7,940 nt of DNA from Dehalococcoidales bacterium. GTDB taxonomy: Bacteria; Chloroflexota; Dehalococcoidia; Dehalococcoidales; RBG-16-60-22. Position 1 is the first letter of the stretch. Each line of letters opens with the position of its first letter. The notes under the pieces were generated by a model. It made no database searches and had not been told where the DNA came from. It worked only from the letters and a program-made list of their open reading frames with translations. A program made the position numbers and the translations under genes. The DNA is taken from positions 1 through 7,940 of the forward strand of contig JAUWGD010000078.1 in NCBI GenBank assembly GCA_030606585.1. Reading direction: 5' to 3'. Shown here one piece after another: positions 4,930-7,940 of this stretch.

Positions 4930-5712
4930 TTGAGTGTTAATATAGCCGTAGCCGGAAAGGGAGGCACCGGCAAGACATCGGTAACCAGCCTGGTTATTCG
5001 CTACCTGCTCAAGAATAACCTGGGGACTGTCCTGGCCGTTGACGCCGACCCCAATTCCAATCTGGCCGAGAATCTCGGTCTGGAAGTAAGGCAGACGGTT
5101 GGCCGGATACTGAATAATTTTCAGGGAGAAAAAATCAATATTCCCGCCGGAATGACCAAGGAAGCCTACCTGGAATACCAGCTGAACGTAGCCATAACCG
5201 AGAGCAAGAGTCTGGACCTCATCACGATGGGCCGGGGCGAAGGCCCGGAATGCTACTGCTACCCCAACGTGGTTATCCGGAAACTCATCGACGATTGGTC
5301 AAAGAACTATGCCTACGTCGTCATGGACAACGAGGCCGGTCTGGAACACCTGAGCCGGAGAACTACACAGAACGTGGACGAGCTTCTCATGGTTTCCGAC
5401 CACTCGGTCAAGGGTCTGCGGGCGGTAGCCCGGGTACGCGACCTGGTGGCGGAGCTGAAACTCGCGGCAAAAAGAGAGTCTGTAATCATCAACCAGGTGC
5501 CCGGTGAGATAGACCCGCTGCTCAGCGAGGAAATGGCTAAGCTGGGCATCGTGCCCACCGCCATCATCCCGGAGGATGAAGAACTGAAAAGATATGACCT
5601 GGAACAGAAACCGTTGTTCAATCTGCCGGATACATCCGTGGCGGTAGCGGCGGTGAACGACCTGATGGAAAAGCTCTTAAAACCCGAGAATGTCGAGATA
5701 AAAAGGGGGTAA
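4930..5712 (+). CDS. Second CooC-family ATPase, AcsF-like (ACS/CODH maturation)
   Basis: This is a MinD/NifH-like P-loop ATPase of 260 residues, paralogous to the cooC product. It has Walker A GKGGTGKT (9-16), VDADPNSNLAENLG (37-50), the metal-binding pair Cys108/Cys110 in ECYCYPN, and VVMDNEAGLEHLSRR (130-144). Family knowledge: CooC relatives next to acs genes (AcsF/CooC3) are linked to nickel loading of the acetyl-CoA synthase A-cluster, while CooC serves the CODH C-cluster. Its position directly upstream of folD, acsD and acsA favours the AcsF role, but sequence alone does not separate the two. The start is TTG. Only 4 bases separate its stop from folD, so they are almost certainly co-transcribed. 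Confidence 0.88.
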   Translation: MSVNIAVAGKGGTGKTSVTSLVIRYLLKNNLGTVLAVDADPNSNLAENLGLEVRQTVGRILNNFQGEKINIPAGMTKEAYLEYQLNVAITESKSLDLITMGRGEGPECYCYPNVVIRKLIDDWSKNYAYVVMDNEAGLEHLSRRTTQNVDELLMVSDHSVKGLRAVARVRDLVAELKLAAKRESVIINQVPGEIDPLLSEEMAKLGIVPTAIIPEDEELKRYDLEQKPLFNLPDTSVAVAAVNDLMEKLLKPENVEIKRG

Positions 5713-5716
5713 ACAT

Positions 5717-6607
5717 ATGACAGCACAACTCATTAAAGGCGCCGAGGTCGCCGCACAGATTCGTGAAGAATTGAAAAAGGAAATTGCCGACCTCAAGGCC
5801 AAGCACAACGTGGTGCCGGGCCTGGTCACCGTCCTCGTCGGGGCTGACCCGGCCTCGCAGGTATATGTCGGCCAGAAAGAAAAGACCTCAAAAGAGCTGG
5901 GTATCTACTCGGAAAGGTACGACCTCCCGGCGGATACCTCGCAGGCAGACCTGCTGAAACTGATTGATAAGCTCAACAAAGACCCTAAAATCAACGGCAT
6001 ACTGGTACAGTTACCGCTCCCCAAGGGTTTAAATGAGGAGGAGGTCCTCATTGCCATCGACCCCAAGAAGGATGTTGACGGTTTCCACCCGGTAAACGTG
6101 GGCAAGCTGATGATAGGCGAGCCGGACTACCTGCCCTGCACCCCCGCCGGCATCCAGCAGCTTCTGATTCGTTCCGGCACTCAGATTGAAGGCGCCGAAG
6201 TGGTCGTCGTTGGCCGGAGCAACATCGTCGGCAAACCCATCGCCAACATGCTCCTGCAGAAGGCGGAGGGAGCCAACGCCACGGTCACCATCTGCCATAC
6301 CCGAACCAAAGACATTGCCTTTCACACCAAGAGGGCCGATATCCTGATAGTAGCGGCGGGGAAACCCAAGGCCGTCACCGGGGACATGGTCAAGGAAGGC
6401 GTGGTGGTTATTGACGTTGGCGTGAACCAGATTGGCACGACGGCGGAAGGCAAGAGAATCCTGGCCGGTGACGTCGATTTCGACACGGTCAGTGAGAAGG
6501 CCAAGGCCATCACACCGGTCCCGGGAGGCGTCGGTCCCATGACCATTACCATGCTTATGATGAATACGGTAAGAGCCGCCAAGGTAGCGGCCGGCCTGAC
6601 AGAATAA
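5717..6607 (+). CDS. folD: Bifunctional methylene-THF dehydrogenase / methenyl-THF cyclohydrolase
   Basis: FolD converts 10-formyl-THF to 5,10-methenyl-THF and reduces it to 5,10-methylene-THF with NAD(P)H; it works directly after Fhs in the methyl branch. The 296-residue length is normal. Visible motifs: YVGQK (50-54) with the catalytic Tyr50 and Lys54, ILVQLPLPKG (95-104), DVDGFHP (119-125), the Rossmann-type nucleotide motif VVGRSNIVGKP (164-174), and PVPGGVGPMT (267-276), all as in active enzymes. The ATG at 5717 is preceded by AGGGGG (5704-5709), which overlaps the end of the upstream gene. Cofactor preference (NAD or NADP) cannot be read with confidence. Confidence 0.96.
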   Translation: MTAQLIKGAEVAAQIREELKKEIADLKAKHNVVPGLVTVLVGADPASQVYVGQKEKTSKELGIYSERYDLPADTSQADLLKLIDKLNKDPKINGILVQLPLPKGLNEEEVLIAIDPKKDVDGFHPVNVGKLMIGEPDYLPCTPAGIQQLLIRSGTQIEGAEVVVVGRSNIVGKPIANMLLQKAEGANATVTICHTRTKDIAFHTKRADILIVAAGKPKAVTGDMVKEGVVVIDVGVNQIGTTAEGKRILAGDVDFDTVSEKAKAITPVPGGVGPMTITMLMMNTVRAAKVAAGLTE

Positions 6608-6617
6608 AGGAGGGAAT

Positions 6618-6836
6618 ATGGATTATAAAACTGTAAAGAAAGAAGCGCCCGGCCGGGGAGAGGTGGAAGTACTGGCCGAAACTTACGAAGCAGGCGAGCC
6701 AGTGGGAGAAGATGAGGGCAAGTGGCGCCAGAAGCTGGAAAGCCGGGACGAGAAACTGAAATACCTGGAGTCCGGCGAGCGCTACTGGTACAGTGATGAC
6801 TGGTTTGGCAGTGAAAAAAGGAAGAATCCAGCCTGA
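6618..6836 (+). CDS. Small acidic protein of unknown function in the acs operon
   Basis: The 72-residue product is not recognised. It is highly charged (18 Asp/Glu against 14 Lys/Arg by my count), has no cysteine or histidine, and has no membrane segment. Residues 35-55 (KWRQKLESRDEKLKYLESGER) look helical; an aromatic-acidic tail follows at 56-63 (YWYSDDWF). It has an excellent ribosome binding site (AAAGGAGGG, 6606-6614) and sits 10 bases after folD and 14 bases before acsD, so it is translated as part of the operon. Absence of metal ligands argues against an electron-transfer or metal-delivery role. A structural or assembly partner of an enzyme encoded here is possible but is only inferred from position. 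Confidence 0.8.
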   Translation: MDYKTVKKEAPGRGEVEVLAETYEAGEPVGEDEGKWRQKLESRDEKLKYLESGERYWYSDDWFGSEKRKNPA

Positions 6837-6850
6837 GCAAAGGAGGCAAA

Positions 6851-7798
6851 ATGGCATTTGAGGTTCCAAAGACAGCATACAGCGGCAAAATTAAAGAGAT
6901 GACGCTGGGTACAGGTGACAAGGCGGTAACCGTCGGTGGCGAATCGGCCTATCCGTTCTATCTTTTTGAAGGCGAAATGCCAAACCTCCCCAAGATAGCC
7001 ATGGAGGTTTACGATATGCCTCCCGAGGAGTGGGCGGAAGCGGCGATGGAACCCTTCGCCGGCGTCACCGATGACCCGGCAGCCTGGGCACAGAAGTGCA
7101 TTAATGACTACGGGGCGGAGATGATATGCCTGCAACTCCTGAGCACCGACCCCAACGGCCATGACCGCCCAGCCGACGAAGCGGCGCAGGTAGTCAAGAA
7201 GGTGGCGGACGCTATTGACGTTCCACTGATTGTCTGGGGCACGGCCAACCACGATAAAGACACCGATGTCCTGAGAGCCGTTGCCGAGCTTGTCCAGGAT
7301 AAGAGCCTGATTCTGGGACCGCTTGAAGAAGGCGACTATAAGAAAATCGGCGCCGCCGCCATCGGCTACAAGCATACCGTAGTCGCCTCAACTCCCATTG
7401 ATATTAACCTGGCCAAGCAACTCAATATCCTGCTGGGTAATCTGGGTGTTCCCGATAACCTGCTGGCTATAGACCCGACCGTCAGCAGTATCGGTTACGG
7501 TATTGAGTACTGCTACTCGGTCATGGAAAGAATGAGAATGGCGGCTTTAACCCAGCAGGACACCAAGCTCCAGTTCCCCATTATCTGCAACGTCGCCAAA
7601 GAGACATGGAAGACCAAGGAAGCCAAAATCTCCGAGGCGGAAGAGCCCATGATGGGGGATGCCAAGAAGCGAGGTATCCTGCTTGAAGCTATGTCAGCCC
7701 TGGTCCTGCTTCTGGCCGGGGGCGACGTATTAATTATGAGACATCCCGAAGCGATAAAACTGGTCAGGGAAATGATAGCGGACCTGACCGCCAAATAA
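6851..7798 (+). CDS. acsD: Corrinoid iron-sulfur protein small subunit (CODH/ACS delta)
   Basis: AcsD is the TIM-barrel small subunit of the corrinoid iron-sulfur protein, which with AcsC carries the methyl group from methyl-THF to acetyl-CoA synthase. The 315-residue product matches the family throughout: VTVGGESAYPFYLFEGE (26-42), DPAAWAQKCINDYGAE (75-90), SPLDIN-like STPIDINLAKQLNIL (180-194), IDPTVSSIGYGIEYCYSVMER (207-227), and the C-terminal MRHPEA (296-301). Length is as in Moorella AcsD. The subunit itself needs no iron-sulfur ligands, and none are seen. The start is ATG with AAAGGAGG (6839-6846) upstream. It lies 14 bases before acsA. The partner acsC would be expected further downstream, outside the window. 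Confidence 0.95.
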   Translation: MAFEVPKTAYSGKIKEMTLGTGDKAVTVGGESAYPFYLFEGEMPNLPKIAMEVYDMPPEEWAEAAMEPFAGVTDDPAAWAQKCINDYGAEMICLQLLSTDPNGHDRPADEAAQVVKKVADAIDVPLIVWGTANHDKDTDVLRAVAELVQDKSLILGPLEEGDYKKIGAAAIGYKHTVVASTPIDINLAKQLNILLGNLGVPDNLLAIDPTVSSIGYGIEYCYSVMERMRMAALTQQDTKLQFPIICNVAKETWKTKEAKISEAEEPMMGDAKKRGILLEAMSALVLLLAGGDVLIMRHPEAIKLVREMIADLTAK

Positions 7799-7812
7799 GA
7801 GAGGTAAAATAA

Positions 7813-7940
7813 ATGGCAGAAGAAGAAAAGAAAAAGAAAAGCATTGACCAAGGTAGTATTGAGCTAATAGAGAAAGCAGCCAAAGACGGGGTTAATACCG
7901 CCTTTGATAGAGCGGAAGCAATGAAGCCCTGTCCCATAGG
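7813..7940 (+). CDS. acsA: CODH catalytic subunit (CooS/AcsA), N-terminal fragment
   Basis: Only the first 42 codons are present; the frame is open at the window edge. CooS/AcsA is the nickel-iron-sulfur subunit that interconverts CO2 and CO. After a lysine/glutamate-rich start, residues 11-32 (SIDQGSIELIEKAAKDG, then TAFDR) match the family N-terminus, and KPCPIG (38-43, the last codon incomplete) is where the first cysteine cluster begins, with Cys40 as its first cysteine. GAGG (7801-7804) serves as ribosome binding site, 8 bases before the ATG. The call is supported by neighbours acsD and two CooC-type ATPases. I use acsA rather than cooS because of the ACS context; the remainder of the gene is needed to confirm it. 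Confidence 0.85.
   Translation, partial: MAEEEKKKKSIDQGSIELIEKAAKDGVNTAFDRAEAMKPCPI

Noticed and set aside
6322..6921. Minus-strand open frame across folD, the small ORF and acsD (199 codons)
   Set aside because: It runs antisense to three genes with good ribosome binding sites and shows no domain features.

Overview
The window is a bacterial chromosome segment carrying the start of a Wood-Ljungdahl (reductive acetyl-CoA) gene cluster. This points to a strictly anaerobic, CO- or CO2-metabolising bacterium. Shine-Dalgarno sites, sigma70-like promoters, tetrahydrofolate enzymes (Fhs, FolD) and a bacterial-type CODH/ACS (AcsD and the N-terminus of a CooS/AcsA protein) show it is bacterial rather than archaeal. 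A Chloroflexota (Dehalococcoidia-like) source would fit, but that is a guess from gene content and the sequence does not prove it.

Positions 1-1961 are unrelated to carbon fixation. At the left edge the first 27 codons of a cysteine-containing protein run leftward. A divergent promoter region follows, with a consensus TTGACA-16 bp-TATAAT promoter facing right and a second promoter candidate facing left. Next is a leader of about 165 bases with a terminator-like hairpin and a possible 43-codon ORF. It is followed by a relatively AT-rich gene for a two-helix membrane protein with a probable PH-like domain. A 20-base exact direct repeat brackets that gene. An HtpX-type membrane zinc protease follows from its own extended -10 promoter; it carries an unusual EF-hand-like calcium-binding loop.

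Positions 2116-7940 hold the Wood-Ljungdahl genes, all on the + strand: cooC (nickel-insertion ATPase), fhs (formate-THF ligase of a divergent type), a second cooC-like gene (acsF-like), folD, an unrecognised 72-residue acidic protein, acsD (small subunit of the corrinoid iron-sulfur protein), and the first 42 codons of acsA/cooS (CODH catalytic subunit). Promoter-like sequences precede cooC, fhs and the second cooC. From the second cooC onward the gaps are 4-14 bases, so those genes look like one transcription unit that continues past the window edge.

Together the genes cover activation of formate to 10-formyl-THF (Fhs), conversion to methylene-THF (FolD), methyl carriage to acetyl-CoA synthase (AcsD), CO2/CO interconversion (AcsA), and two P-loop ATPases expected to load nickel into the CODH and ACS metal clusters. 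Methylene-THF reductase, methyltransferase, AcsB and AcsC are not in the window. The most interesting points are the altered active-site motifs of Fhs, the EF-hand-like loop in HtpX, the small unknown protein inside the operon, and the repeat/leader structure around the PH-like gene. I saw no tRNA, rRNA, CRISPR array or insertion sequence.
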